Origin: Pseudomonadota bacterium
Lineage (GTDB): Bacteria; Pseudomonadota; Alphaproteobacteria; Rhodobacterales; Rhodobacteraceae
Length of the DNA stretch: 64,000 bases
Reading direction: 5' to 3'
NCBI GenBank assembly: GCA_038533575.1
Contig: JBCAYL010000003.1
Location: 1 to 64,000, forward strand
Part shown: piece after piece, positions 30,125-38,571 of the stretch
Layout: the number at the start of each line of letters is the position of its first letter
How positions within the stretch are numbered: the first letter of the stretch is position 1
Position numbers and translations under genes: made by a program
Notes under the pieces: generated by a model
What the model was told of the DNA's origin: nothing
Seen by the model: only the letters and a program-made list of their open reading frames with translations
Databases searched by the model: none

Positions 30125-30589
30125 CTAGGCGGCGGCGATGGCCGGGGCCTGCGCAAGAATGCCGTGGAGCGCCGCCGCGTTGCGATTGGAGCGCAGCTTT
30201 TCACAGACGCTCTCATTGCGCAGCGTGCGCGCCACCAGTGCGAGGGCCTTCAGATGCTCTGCACCTGCTTCCTCGGGCGCAAAGAGGCAAAAGACGAGGT
30301 CCACCGGTTGCTTGTCCACCGCCTCGAAGCTCAGGGGCTTGTCGAGGCGGATGAAGACGCCGAGCACGCTGTCGATCCCGCTCACACGGGCATGGGGGAG
30401 CGCGACGCCGTGGCCCACGCCCGTCGGGCCCAGGTTCTCGCGCTCCATGAGCGCTTCCACGGCTGACGGGAGCGACACGCCATAGGCATCGATCGCGAGG
30501 TCCACGGCGTCGTGGAACAAGCGCTTCTTCGACGTCACTTGCCCCAACACCTTCACGGCCTCGGGCTTGAGGATGCTCAACAAATCCAT
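30125..30589 (-). CDS. ptsN: PTS IIA-like nitrogen-regulatory protein
   Basis: The phosphoacceptor at the end of the nitrogen PTS relay. In 154 aa the active-site His lies in GVGHGVALPHARV, and the fold continues with VDLVFCLFAPEEAGAEHLKALALVARTL. It is the last gene of the minus-strand hpf-ptsN pair and converges on the sulfotransferase gene with 26 bases between. No EI-Ntr or NPr gene is nearby. Confidence 0.96.
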   Translation of the reverse strand: MDLLSILKPEAVKVLGQVTSKKRLFHDAVDLAIDAYGVSLPSAVEALMERENLGPTGVGHGVALPHARVSGIDSVLGVFIRLDKPLSFEAVDKQPVDLVFCLFAPEEAGAEHLKALALVARTLRNESVCEKLRSNRNAAALHGILAQAPAIAAA

Positions 30590-30625
30590 GTCCTTGCGGC
30601 TCTTCTGCTCCGGCTTTCGGCGATA

Positions 30626-31204
30626 TCAGCCCGTCTGCGTGGGGTCGATCCAGCCGATATTGCCATCGTCGCGGCGGTAGACGACGTTTGTCCGCCCCGC
30701 GGTCTCATTCTTGAATACCAATACGGGCGAGCCCGCGAGTTCCATTTGCATGACGGCCTCGCCTACGGAGAGGGCCGGTATTTGCGTTTCTGTCTCCGCG
30801 ACGATGATGGGCTGCAGGCTTTCGGGCTCCGCTCCCTCTCCCTCGTCGGTTGAGCTGGCGAGGATATACGAGGCTCCGCCAGAGAGTTCAACGGGGGTTG
30901 CACGCTCTTTGTGATGGTCCTTGAGGCGCCGTTTGTAGCGCCGGAGCTGCTTGTCCATTTTCTCAAGTGCCGCCTCGAAAGAGGCATAGATATCAACGGC
31001 CTGACCGCGCGCTTGCACCGTCAGACCAGTGGAAAGATGGACCACTGCCTCGCAGGCGTGTTCATGGGCTGACTTCGAAAAGACCACCGTGGCGTCCGTC
31101 GGTCGACCCGCATACTTGCCCAGTGTCGCGCTGAGCTCGCTCTCCACATGGGTTTGAAGTGCCGAACCGATATCGATCTGTTTGCCGGTGATCTGGTAGC
31201 GCAT
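30626..31204 (-). CDS. hpf: Long-form ribosome hibernation promoting factor
   Basis: Induces 100S dimers or idles 70S ribosomes in stationary phase. At 192 aa it is the long form: an N-terminal S30AE domain (MRYQITGKQIDIGSALQTHV, ending KRRLKDHHKE), an acidic linker, and the C-terminal dimerisation domain (EAVMQMELAGSPVLVFKNE, then VVYRRDDGNIGWIDP). The 206-base region upstream includes TTGACA on the minus strand (31386-31391) but only a poor -10, so promoter placement is unsure. ptsN follows at 36 bases. Confidence 0.96.
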   Translation of the reverse strand: MRYQITGKQIDIGSALQTHVESELSATLGKYAGRPTDATVVFSKSAHEHACEAVVHLSTGLTVQARGQAVDIYASFEAALEKMDKQLRRYKRRLKDHHKERATPVELSGGASYILASSTDEGEGAEPESLQPIIVAETETQIPALSVGEAVMQMELAGSPVLVFKNETAGRTNVVYRRDDGNIGWIDPTQTG

Positions 31205-31410
31205 GGGGCCTCTCTTTCATCGTCGCACGTCTCCACAGGGCGGGACATACCGCCGGGGGAAGCTAGCGTAGGGGAGTGAGCGTGGTCCCGGGCCCAATGC
31301 CACGCGCAGTCCGGGTGGGCTGCGATGTGGTGGGGCGTCCTAGGGTGCCTTGCATACCTTTAATGTGGGGATCAGGGGGGCGGTCTGTCAATCCAAAGAG
31401 TGTTAATGGC

Positions 31411-32166
31411 TCAGAAACGGAAGTTCTGGCCGAGATAGACGCGGCGGACATTTTCGTCTTCCACGATCTCCTTGGTGGTGCCGGACATGAGCACCTTGCC
31501 GTCGTGCAGAATGTAGGCGCGGTCCACGATGCCGAGCGTTTCCTGGACGTTGTGGTCGGTGATGAGGACGCCGAGGCCCCGACTCTTGAGCGCGTTCACG
31601 AGGCCGCGGATCTCGCCCACCGCGATGGGATCGACGCCCGCGAACGGCTCGTCGAGGAGAAGGTACTTGGGATTGGCCGCGAGGCAGCGGGCGATCTCCA
31701 CCCGGCGCCGTTCACCGCCCGAAAGCGCGAGGGCCGGCGCGCGGCGAAGATGCTCGATGGAGAATTCGGCGAGAAGCTCTTCCAGACGGCGGTCCCGCGT
31801 CTTGCGCTTGGGTTCTGCGATCTCGAGGATCGCCATGATATTGTCTTCCACGTTGAGCCCGCGAAAGATCGACATTTCCTGCGGCAGGTAGCCGATCCCC
31901 TGGGCCGCGCGGCGGTACATGGGCAGCGCGCTGACATCACGCCCATCGACGGAGACCTGCCCGGCTTCCGCGTCCACCAGGCCTGCGATGGCGTAAAAGC
32001 AGGTCGTCTTGCCGGAGCCGTTGGGCCCGAGCAGCGCCACAACTTCGCCCCGCGCGAGGGAAAGGCTCACATCGCGAATGACGAGCTTCTTGCGATAGCT
32101 CTTGCGTAGGTTGCGGACAACAAGGCCTGACTGGCCCTCGGTGATGCTGAGCTCGGGCTTATTCAT
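31411..32166 (-). CDS. lptB: LPS export ABC ATPase LptB
   Basis: Powers extraction of LPS from the inner membrane with LptFG and LptC. In 251 aa: Walker A GPNGSGKTTCFYAI, Q-loop GIGYLPQEMSIFRGL, signature LSGGERRRVEIAR, Walker B YLLLDEPFAGVDPIA and H-loop LITDHNV. The start was set at ATG 32166 (MNKPELSITEG), overlapping the lptA stop by 8 bases; in-frame starts at 32175 or 32199 would reach further into lptA. It ends the kdsD-lptC-lptA-lptB run. There is no rpoN after it, unlike in many proteobacteria. Confidence 0.96.
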   Translation of the reverse strand: MNKPELSITEGQSGLVVRNLRKSYRKKLVIRDVSLSLARGEVVALLGPNGSGKTTCFYAIAGLVDAEAGQVSVDGRDVSALPMYRRAAQGIGYLPQEMSIFRGLNVEDNIMAILEIAEPKRKTRDRRLEELLAEFSIEHLRRAPALALSGGERRRVEIARCLAANPKYLLLDEPFAGVDPIAVGEIRGLVNALKSRGLGVLITDHNVQETLGIVDRAYILHDGKVLMSGTTKEIVEDENVRRVYLGQNFRF

Positions 32167-32641
32167 CGGCATCATTGGGCTGCAAGACGGTGCGGACACG
32201 GCCCTCCAGAAGCGCTGTGCCGCTGGAAAGGTCCACCCGCATACGCTCGGCGGAGACGGCGCTGCGGCCCTGGCTCAGGAGAACGTCGCCGGTGAGCAGC
32301 ATCTCGTCCGCGCTCAGCGTGTAGAGCGCGGTCGTGGCTTCCACCTCCTCCTCAGGGGTGACGACGATGACACCTCCTTCGGCGAGAATGGTGTCGATTC
32401 CGCCCGCCTCCGTGTAGGTGACCGTCACTTGCGGCGCCGAGAGGCGGAGGTCGCCCTGGCCGATGGTCACGGCGCCGGTGAGGAGGGCCCTGCCGTCTTC
32501 CTGATCGATCGACATGCTGTCGGCGGCGATCTCGATGGCCTCGTCGGCATCCTGGTCAAAGCCCGCGAAGGCGACCTGCAAGCCTTGCGCGAAAGCGCCC
32601 GAGGCCACGCAAATCACAGCAATCGTCACCCAAGCCCGCAT
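32159..32641 (-). CDS. lptA: LPS transport periplasmic protein LptA
   Basis: Forms the periplasmic bridge that carries LPS to the outer membrane. The 160-aa precursor has the signal peptide MRAWVTIAVICVASGAFAQ and an OstA-type beta-jellyroll: EIAADSMSIDQEDGRALLTG, then VTYTEAGGIDTILAEGGV, VEATTALYTLSADEMLLTGD and RVDLSSGTALLEGRV. The start ATG 32641 is preceded by GAGGTGGTGCC and lies 11 bases after the lptC stop, which decides against an upstream start. Confidence 0.94.
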   Translation of the reverse strand: MRAWVTIAVICVASGAFAQGLQVAFAGFDQDADEAIEIAADSMSIDQEDGRALLTGAVTIGQGDLRLSAPQVTVTYTEAGGIDTILAEGGVIVVTPEEEVEATTALYTLSADEMLLTGDVLLSQGRSAVSAERMRVDLSSGTALLEGRVRTVLQPNDADE

Positions 32642-32652
32642 GGCACCACCTC

Positions 32653-33258
32653 TCAATTCTCGGCCTGATATAGCAGCCGCACCGCGCCTTGGAAAACGAT
32701 CCGGTGCGGCGCGTCGGCGGATGGGCGCGTCATCTCCATCCGGTCCGCCGTCACCCGGCCGAAGGGCGCGTCAGCTTCCACCGGCCCGTGGGTGGTGAGA
32801 TCCGCCGTGCCAAGGTCCACGTCGAGGCCCGCGGTTTCCACGCGCATCCCGTCGGAGGTCTCGAGCACGGTGTCACCCTCAAGGCGGGCGCGCCCGATCT
32901 CGTTGTCGATTTCGGCCGTCAGCGCCCGCGCCGTGAGCACGACATGGTCGGCCGTCTCTAGCCGCGCGTCCATCGTCTCCAGCGTGAAGCGGTCGCGGCC
33001 GGTCAGGTCCGGTATGACGGAGGTCCCGGTGAGCGTGATCGCCGTGCCGTCTTCCGTGACGCCCGCGAAATAGGGCGAACTGACCCGCTGCTCTTCGGCG
33101 AGGCGCTCCACGTCGAGCTCGGCATAGGGGATCGATTGCGTGGGATCGACCTCTCCGGAGAAGAAGAACAGCGTGGACAGAAGCCCGAGCGCGCCGAGGG
33201 GCAGGAGGACGCGGAGCGCACTGACCATACGGGTATAGCCATCGTTCCGCCGCGCCAT
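32653..33258 (-). CDS. lptC: LPS export protein LptC
   Basis: A bitopic inner-membrane protein that passes LPS from LptBFG to LptA. The 201-aa protein has an N-terminal anchor (residues about 14-30, LRVLLPLGALGLLSTLFFF) and a periplasmic jellyroll with YFAGVTEDGTAITLTGTSV and the LETSDGMRVETAGLDVDL repeat. Its ATG overlaps the kdsD stop by one base (TGATG). It is typical of the weakly conserved alphaproteobacterial LptC. Confidence 0.92.
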   Translation of the reverse strand: MARRNDGYTRMVSALRVLLPLGALGLLSTLFFFSGEVDPTQSIPYAELDVERLAEEQRVSSPYFAGVTEDGTAITLTGTSVIPDLTGRDRFTLETMDARLETADHVVLTARALTAEIDNEIGRARLEGDTVLETSDGMRVETAGLDVDLGTADLTTHGPVEADAPFGRVTADRMEMTRPSADAPHRIVFQGAVRLLYQAEN

Positions 33259-34214
33259 CAGCCGAGCCCGATCCTGAGGCAGTCATGGATATGGATGAGG
33301 CCCACCGGGCGCTCTGCTTCGGTCACGAAGAGGCAGGTGATCTTGCGCTCGTTCATCTGTGCGAGTGCCTCTTCGGCGAGCGCATCGGCCCGGATGCTTC
33401 GCGGTGCGTGCGTCATGACTTCGCCGGCGGTTTTTTCGAGGAGGCCGTCGAGATGCCTGCGCAGATCACCGTCGGTGACGATGCCCTCCAGCGCGCCGTC
33501 CTCGGCGGCTACGCCCACGACGCCGAAGCCCTTCTGCGAGATCGTGAGAAGCGCCTCGCCCATGGGCGTATCCGCCGCGATCAAGGGCAGGGCCTCCCCT
33601 GTATGCATGAGGTCGCCCACGCGGGCGAGACGTGCGCCGAGTTTGCCGCCGGGGTGGAACTCGCGGAAGTTGGCGGGCGTGAATTGCCGGTGCTCCATGA
33701 GCGCGACGGCGAGCGCGTCGCCCAGCGCGAGCGTCATGGTCGTCGTCGAGGTCGGCACATGGCCCGTCCCGCAGGCTTCCTCCACTTTGGGCAGCACTAG
33801 AGCCACATCCGCCTGCCTGAGCAGCGAGGAGGCCGGATTCGACGCCACCCCGATGAGCGGGATCGAAAAGCGGCGGGTATAGGCGACGACATCCACGAGC
33901 TCCGGCGTCTCCCCGCTATTGGACAGCACAAGCGCCACGTCGCCCTGCGCCATCATGCCGAGGTCGCCGTGGGAGGCCTCCGCAGGATGCACGAACTGCG
34001 CGGGCGTGCCGGTGGAGGCGAAGGTCGCCGCGATCTTGCGCGCGATGTGGCCCGATTTGCCCATGCCGCAGACGATGACGCGGCCCCTGGCGCCCAGCAG
34101 CGTTTCCACCGCCGCGCCGAAGCTCTCATCGATCCCGTTGGCCAGAGCGCCTAGCGCAGCGCCTTCGATCCGGATCACGCGACGGGCGGTTTCGAGGAAC
34201 TCTTCTCGGGTCAT
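33258..34214 (-). CDS. kdsD: Arabinose-5-phosphate isomerase KdsD/KpsF
   Basis: Converts ribulose-5-phosphate to arabinose-5-phosphate, the first step of Kdo synthesis. The 318-aa protein has an SIS domain (VIVCGMGKSGHIARKIAATF, then PAEASHGDLGMM and LVLSNSGETPEL) and two CBS repeats in the C-terminal third (VGDLMHTGEALPLI, VMTHAPRSIRADAL). The start ATG 34214 gives MTREEFLETARRVI; the longer open frame upstream enters rnd. Coupling with lptCAB places Kdo and LPS export in one unit. Confidence 0.95.
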   Translation of the reverse strand: MTREEFLETARRVIRIEGAALGALANGIDESFGAAVETLLGARGRVIVCGMGKSGHIARKIAATFASTGTPAQFVHPAEASHGDLGMMAQGDVALVLSNSGETPELVDVVAYTRRFSIPLIGVASNPASSLLRQADVALVLPKVEEACGTGHVPTSTTTMTLALGDALAVALMEHRQFTPANFREFHPGGKLGARLARVGDLMHTGEALPLIAADTPMGEALLTISQKGFGVVGVAAEDGALEGIVTDGDLRRHLDGLLEKTAGEVMTHAPRSIRADALAEEALAQMNERKITCLFVTEAERPVGLIHIHDCLRIGLG

Positions 34215-34221
34215 CGGGGCC

Positions 34222-34836
34222 TCAGGAATGGGCGAAGATATCGGTGTCTGGCCAGCCCATGAGATCGAGCTTCGCACGCATGGGCAGGAAGTCGAAACAG
34301 GCCTCTGCCACCTGCATCCGCCCCTCGCGCTCCAGCCGCTCGTTGAGCTTCTCGCGGAGTTGGTGGAGGTAGAGGACATCGGAGGCCGCATAGGCCTGCT
34401 GCGCGTCGGTGAGCTCCGTCGCGCCCCAATCGCTCATCTGCTGCTGTTTCGAGACGTCGACATCGATGAGCTCGGACGTGAGGTTCTTGAGGCCGTGGCG
34501 GTCCGTGTAGGTCCGCACGAGGCGGCTGGCGATCTTGGTGCAGTAGACTGGCGCGGCCAGCGCGCCGAAGGCGTTGTACATCGCGGCGATGTCGAAGCGC
34601 CCGAAGTGAAAGAGCTTGAGCACCGTGGGATCTCGCAAAAGCGCGGCGAGGTTGGGCGCGTCTGTCTGACCCTTTTCCACCTGCACGAGGTGCGCGGTAC
34701 CATCCCCCGACGACAGCTGCACAACGCAGAGCCTGTCACGGTGCGGGTTGAGCCCCATCGTCTCGCAATCGATGGCCACCATGGGCCCGAGGTCGAGCCC
34801 GTCGGGCAGGTCGCGCTTGTGGAGGGTGATCGTCAT
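34222..34836 (-). CDS. rnd: RNase D-like 3'-5' exonuclease (no HRDC domain)
   Basis: A DEDDy exonuclease of 204 aa. ExoI is IDCETMGLNP (D and E), ExoII is HFGRFDIAAM (D) and ExoIII is YAASDVLYLHQL (Y and D). It ends shortly after the nuclease domain, so the HRDC domains of full RNase D are absent, as in many short alphaproteobacterial versions. The start ATG 34836 (MTITLHKRDLPDG) was chosen over one four codons upstream. It lies 7 bases before kdsD and is probably cotranscribed with it. Confidence 0.92.
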   Translation of the reverse strand: MTITLHKRDLPDGLDLGPMVAIDCETMGLNPHRDRLCVVQLSSGDGTAHLVQVEKGQTDAPNLAALLRDPTVLKLFHFGRFDIAAMYNAFGALAAPVYCTKIASRLVRTYTDRHGLKNLTSELIDVDVSKQQQMSDWGATELTDAQQAYAASDVLYLHQLREKLNERLEREGRMQVAEACFDFLPMRAKLDLMGWPDTDIFAHS

Positions 34837-34915
34837 GGTTCGCCTCATCTAGGGTCGGCGCTGCATCTACGCCACCGCCCTTCCTGTCAAGGCGCGGGGC
34901 CGGTAGGCTCCGGCC

Positions 34916-35335
34916 ATGACGCCGAACCCTCCCGACGCCGAGATTGCCCGCATCCTGACGGGTGTGACGCGCATCGCGCTGGTGGGGGCGTCGGACAATC
35001 CGGCACGGGCCTCCCATGGCGTGGGCACGTTCCTTGCCCGCCGCGGCGCTCGAGTCGTGCCCGTCAATCCCGCTTTGGTGGGCCAATCCCTTTTTGGCGT
35101 ACCGGCCGTGGCCACCCTGGCGGAGGCCGGTCCCGTGGAGATGGTCGACGTCTTTCGCCGCTCAGATGCCGTGCCCGGGGTCGTAGATGAGGCACTGGGC
35201 CTCGTGGGGCTCGAGGTGATCTGGCTTCAGCTCGGCGTCGTTCACGAAGAGGCGGCGGCCCGGGCGCGGGCGCGCGGAATCACGGTCGTGCAGGATAGAT
35301 GCCCAAAGATCGAGGTGGCGCGACTAGGTCTCTAG
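34916..35335 (+). CDS. CoA-binding domain protein (YccU-like)
   Basis: A 139-aa single-domain Rossmann protein of the CoA_binding_2 family. It shows IALVGASDNPARASHGVGTFLA at the N-terminus, then VVPVNPAL and FGVPAVATLAE. VEMVDVFRRSDAVPGVVDEAL, EVIWLQLGV and VVQDRCPKIE follow. These are the family's cofactor-binding landmarks; the biochemical role is unknown. It is divergent from rnd with 79 bases between starts. Confidence 0.9.
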   Translation: MTPNPPDAEIARILTGVTRIALVGASDNPARASHGVGTFLARRGARVVPVNPALVGQSLFGVPAVATLAEAGPVEMVDVFRRSDAVPGVVDEALGLVGLEVIWLQLGVVHEEAAARARARGITVVQDRCPKIEVARLGL

Positions 35336-35416
35336 CCAGCGGGGCGCGGCGCGCCGGCGCGGACGGCGCCCCCAGACGCAGCCCAAGACGAAGCGCAGTG
35401 GATCGAGGGGTGTCAT
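35324..35416 (-). CDS. Possible small basic protein, 30 aa
   Basis: Begins MTPLDPLRFVLGCVWGRRPR and ends in WLET. A short hydrophobic stretch is followed by an Arg-rich tail. The start codon is preceded by GGAG nine bases upstream, and a TATGAT box stands on the same strand at 35456-35461. Its stop lies inside the end of the CoA-binding gene. I do not recognise it; the case rests on the ribosome site only. Confidence 0.35.
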   Translation of the reverse strand: MTPLDPLRFVLGCVWGRRPRRRAAPRWLET

Positions 35417-35509
35417 CGGTCTTTTCTCCAGTATCGCCGACCACCTATCGCAGGATCATATCCGTTTTGTGACATTCCCCTGGCCGGGGCGCCGGGGTAT
35501 GCGGGCTTC

Positions 35510-36598
35510 ATGGCGGACCCCCTCGATATCTTTCTCGTCTGCGTGCCGGGCCTCGAGGACGCGCTGCTCGACGAGGCCCTCGCGCTTGGCTTTGGGCCGG
35601 CGTCCCGGGTCCATGGCGGGGTGTCGCTGAAGGGCGGCTTGGAGGATGTCTGGCGCGCCAATCTCTGGCTCCGCGGGGCCACGCGGGTCCTTGTCCGGCT
35701 CGGCAGCTTCCCGGCGCGGACGCTGGCGGATCTCGAACATCAGGGCGCGCGCTTCCCTTGGCACGCGCACCTCGCGGCGCGCGAGCCCGTGCGGCTCGAC
35801 GTCACCTGCCGGAAGTCGAAGATCGCCCATGCGGGCGCGGCGGCGGCCAAGCTCGAGCGCGCGCTGCGGGTGGCGCAGATCCCGGTCATCGCGAAGGCCC
35901 CGGTGACCCTGAAGATCCGGATCGAGCGAGATTTATGCCATGTTAGTGTCGATTCATCTGGCGAGAGCCTGCACAAGCGCGGCCACAAGGCGGCCGTTGG
36001 AAAGGCGCCGCTGCGCGAAACCATGGCCGCGCTCATCCTGCGTCGCGCGGGCCATGCGCCGGGGGAGCCGGTCGTGGACCCGTTCTGCGGCTCGGGCACG
36101 CTGCCGCTCGAGGCGGCTGATTTGGCCTCTGGCCGCGCGCCGGGTCGGGATCGCGGGTTTGCCTTCGAGCGTCTACCCTCCTTCAACGCCGCCGCCTACC
36201 GGTTGCTCCCGCGCGTGGGCGAGGCGGTAGAGCCCCGCTGCTTCGGCTATGACCGGGATGCGGGCGCGGTGCGCAACGCGCGGGCCAATGCAAAGCGCGC
36301 TGGACTGAGCTGCACTTTCGCCGAGCAACCGGTGGGCGCGCTCAGCCCGCCCACGGATGCGCCCGGGCTCGTCATTTGCAACCCGCCCTATGGCATCCGC
36401 ATCGGGGAGGTGCAGGCGCTCCATGGCCTCTACGCCACGCTGGGCGCGCGCCTGCGGGACTTCGCGGGATGGCGGGTGGCGATCCTGACAAGCGAGGCGA
36501 GGCTTGCGCAGGCCACTGGCCTCGACTTCGCGCCTGAGGGCCCGCCCATCGCCCATGGCGGATTGAAAGTCTGGCTCTTTCAGGCTGGGCCGCTCTAG
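35510..36598 (+). CDS. THUMP-domain class I RNA methyltransferase (RlmL/YpsC-like)
   Basis: A 362-aa SAM-dependent enzyme for rRNA or tRNA guanine methylation. A ferredoxin-like plus THUMP region covers about residues 1-155 and ends with VSVDSSGESLHKRGHK. The methyltransferase domain has PVVDPFCGSGTLPLEAADLA (motif I) and the catalytic NPPYGIRIG (motif IV). The KAPLRETMAAL segment is the family's typical junction. It corresponds to the single N2-guanine methyltransferase unit of RlmL, without RlmK. The exact position modified is unknown. Confidence 0.92.
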   Translation: MADPLDIFLVCVPGLEDALLDEALALGFGPASRVHGGVSLKGGLEDVWRANLWLRGATRVLVRLGSFPARTLADLEHQGARFPWHAHLAAREPVRLDVTCRKSKIAHAGAAAAKLERALRVAQIPVIAKAPVTLKIRIERDLCHVSVDSSGESLHKRGHKAAVGKAPLRETMAALILRRAGHAPGEPVVDPFCGSGTLPLEAADLASGRAPGRDRGFAFERLPSFNAAAYRLLPRVGEAVEPRCFGYDRDAGAVRNARANAKRAGLSCTFAEQPVGALSPPTDAPGLVICNPPYGIRIGEVQALHGLYATLGARLRDFAGWRVAILTSEARLAQATGLDFAPEGPPIAHGGLKVWLFQAGPL

Positions 36599-36607
36599 GG
36601 TGCGGTC

Positions 36608-37336
36608 ATGACACGAGACCAAGACGTCGCCGTCGTGACCGGCGGAGCCCAGGGGATCGGCCTCGCCTGCGCGCGGGCTCTGCAGGCACGGGGTTCCCGC
36701 GTGGCGCTCTGGGATCACGACGCCGCGGCGCTCGCCGCTGTCGACCTACCGGATGCGCATCTTTCGGAGGCCGATGTGACCGACCCCGCCACGCTGCACG
36801 CTGCGCTGGTGGCGACGGAGGCCGCGCTCGGACCGGTGACCCAGGTGGTGAATTCAGCCGGGATCGCCGGGCCCAACGCGGCGGTGGAGGATTATCCGCC
36901 CGAAGCCTGGGCCGAGATCATGGAGGTGAACCTCACGGGCTCCTTCAACCTGCTCCAATGCGTGCTGCCGGGCATGAAGCAGCGCGATTATGGCCGCGTC
37001 GTGCTCATCGCCTCGGTCGCCGGCAAGGAGGGCAACCCGATGGCTTCCGCCTACTCCGCGTCGAAGGCCGGGGTGATCGCGCTCACGAAATCAGCGGGCA
37101 AGGAATGCGCCAAGCACGACATCGCGGTGAACTGCGTGACCCCCGCCGCGGCAAAGACGCGGATCTTTGACCAGATGAGCGAGGCCCATATCGCGTACAT
37201 GCTCTCCAAGATCCCGCGGGAGCGCTTTCTGGGCGTGGAGGAGGCAGCGGCCATGGTGGCGTTTCTCTGCAATGCGGAGAACAGCTTTGCGACCGGGGCT
37301 GTCTTCGACCTCTCGGGCGGACGCGCGACGTACTGA
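36608..37336 (+). CDS. Short-chain dehydrogenase/reductase
   Basis: A 242-aa classical SDR. The NAD(P)-binding motif is VVTGGAQGIGLACARAL; the usual NNAG is NSAG here. The Ser is in LIASVAGKEG and the catalytic YxxxK in YSASKAGV. The C-terminus FATGAVFDLSGGRATY is standard for 3-oxoacyl-type reductases. An Asp at the end of strand 2 (ALWDHDAA) suggests NAD rather than NADP. The substrate is not predictable. It lies 9 bases after the methyltransferase gene. Confidence 0.9.
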   Translation: MTRDQDVAVVTGGAQGIGLACARALQARGSRVALWDHDAAALAAVDLPDAHLSEADVTDPATLHAALVATEAALGPVTQVVNSAGIAGPNAAVEDYPPEAWAEIMEVNLTGSFNLLQCVLPGMKQRDYGRVVLIASVAGKEGNPMASAYSASKAGVIALTKSAGKECAKHDIAVNCVTPAAAKTRIFDQMSEAHIAYMLSKIPRERFLGVEEAAAMVAFLCNAENSFATGAVFDLSGGRATY

Positions 37337-37473
37337 CCTTCGTTCCGCGCGCTGCCGGTGGCCAGGGTCTTGCGGCGCCTCGCGCGTCTGCCTCCGGCGG
37401 CCCTCCGGGGGAGGTACGAGGCACAAAGATGCCGGGCGCCCTCTCGCTTAATCGGTGAATCTGAGAAGGGAAA

Positions 37474-37560
37474 TGGTGCCCAGAAGAGGACTCGAACCTC
37501 CACGTCCATACGGACACCAGCACCTGAAGCTGGCGCGTCTACCAATTCCGCCATCTGGGC
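37474..37560 (-). tRNA. tRNA-Leu (anticodon CAG)
   Basis: An 87-base gene including encoded CCA. The acceptor arm GCCCAGA pairs with TCTGGGC, the anticodon stem CCAGC/GCTGG encloses loop TTCAGGT (anticodon CAG at 37524-37526), and the T loop is GGTTCGAGTCC. A long variable arm (GTCCGTATGGAC) is diagnostic of a class II tRNA. It reads leucine codon CTG, frequent in this genome. Confidence 0.97.
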
Positions 37561-37677
37561 ACGGGTTGGTCGACAGGCATCTACGGAGAAGCCGCGGAGC
37601 TGTCAACGTGGGTTTCGCGGGCTCCTGTGGCGCGCGGGCGCATTGGGGCTACGTCCTGCCGCGCAAAGGAGACGATC

Positions 37678-38571
37678 ATGGCCAAACTCGTGACAATCAT
37701 CGGTGGCTCGGGCTTCGTGGGGCGCGCGATCGCGCGTGCTGCTGTGGGGGCTGGCTGGGCCGTGCGGGTGGCGGTGAGACATCCCGAAAACGCCGCCGAC
37801 ATGGAGGCCGAGGCCGTGGCCTGCGATATCCGGAAGGACGCCGACGTGGCCGCGGCGCTCGTGGGGGCGGCGGCGGTGGTGAATTGCGTGGGTATTCTCG
37901 CCGAGGGCGGTGGCGCCTCTTTCGAGGCGCTGCAGGCCGAGGGCGCCGCGCGGGTGGCGCGCTGCGCTGCCGCGGGCGACGTGGAGCACATGGTGCAGGT
38001 CTCGGCCATCGGGGCGGATGCCGCCTCGGCTTCGGCCTATGCGCGCACGAAGGCCGCGGGCGAGGCAGGCGTGCTCGAGCAGATGCCCGGCGCCATGATC
38101 CTGCGTCCGTCCATTGTCTTCGGGCCGGGCGATAGCTTCTTCAATCGCTTCGCGGATATGTCGAAGATCTCGCCCTTCGTCCCCGTCGTGGGCGCGGGAA
38201 CGCGGTTCCAGCCTGTCTTCGTGGGCGACGTGGCCCGAGCCGTGGTGGCGGGGCTCGGAGGCAAGGGCGGCACCTATGAAGTGGGCGGGCCCGATGTGGA
38301 GACGTTCCAGGAGCTCATGACGCGGATGCTCGAGGTGCTGGGACGCACCCGCCTCGTGCTGCCGCTTCCGGTTCCTCTGGGGAAGATGATGGGGCTCGGC
38401 TTCGAGACGCTGAGCGCGCTCTCCGGCGGGCGCATCGCGCCGCAGATCACCCGTGACCAGGTAAAGAACCTCGCCAATGATAACGTCGTGTCGGGGGCTT
38501 ACCCCGGGTTTGACGACCTGGGCATCACCCCCACGCCCATGGCGGAGATCCTGCCCACCTACCTCAGGTGA
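37678..38571 (+). CDS. NAD(P)-binding epimerase-like protein, complex I NDUFA9 family
   Basis: A 297-aa extended SDR without a visible YxxxK pair, like the accessory complex I subunit NDUFA9. It has a Rossmann N-terminus (TIIGGSGFVGRAIARAAVG), VVNCVGILAEGG, MVQVSAIGADAAS, AYARTKAAGE, ILRPSIVFGPGDSFFNRFA and FVPVVGAGTRFQPVFVGDVARAV. The start ATG 37678 has AAAGGAGACGATC in front. In alphaproteobacteria this family is usually encoded away from the nuo operon. The 3' end overlaps the convergent uppP by eight bases. Confidence 0.9.
   Translation: MAKLVTIIGGSGFVGRAIARAAVGAGWAVRVAVRHPENAADMEAEAVACDIRKDADVAAALVGAAAVVNCVGILAEGGGASFEALQAEGAARVARCAAAGDVEHMVQVSAIGADAASASAYARTKAAGEAGVLEQMPGAMILRPSIVFGPGDSFFNRFADMSKISPFVPVVGAGTRFQPVFVGDVARAVVAGLGGKGGTYEVGGPDVETFQELMTRMLEVLGRTRLVLPLPVPLGKMMGLGFETLSALSGGRIAPQITRDQVKNLANDNVVSGAYPGFDDLGITPTPMAEILPTYLR

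Noticed and set aside
31386-31391. TTGACA on the minus strand as an hpf promoter
   Set aside because: No acceptable -10 at 16-18 bases; mentioned under hpf but not listed as a feature.
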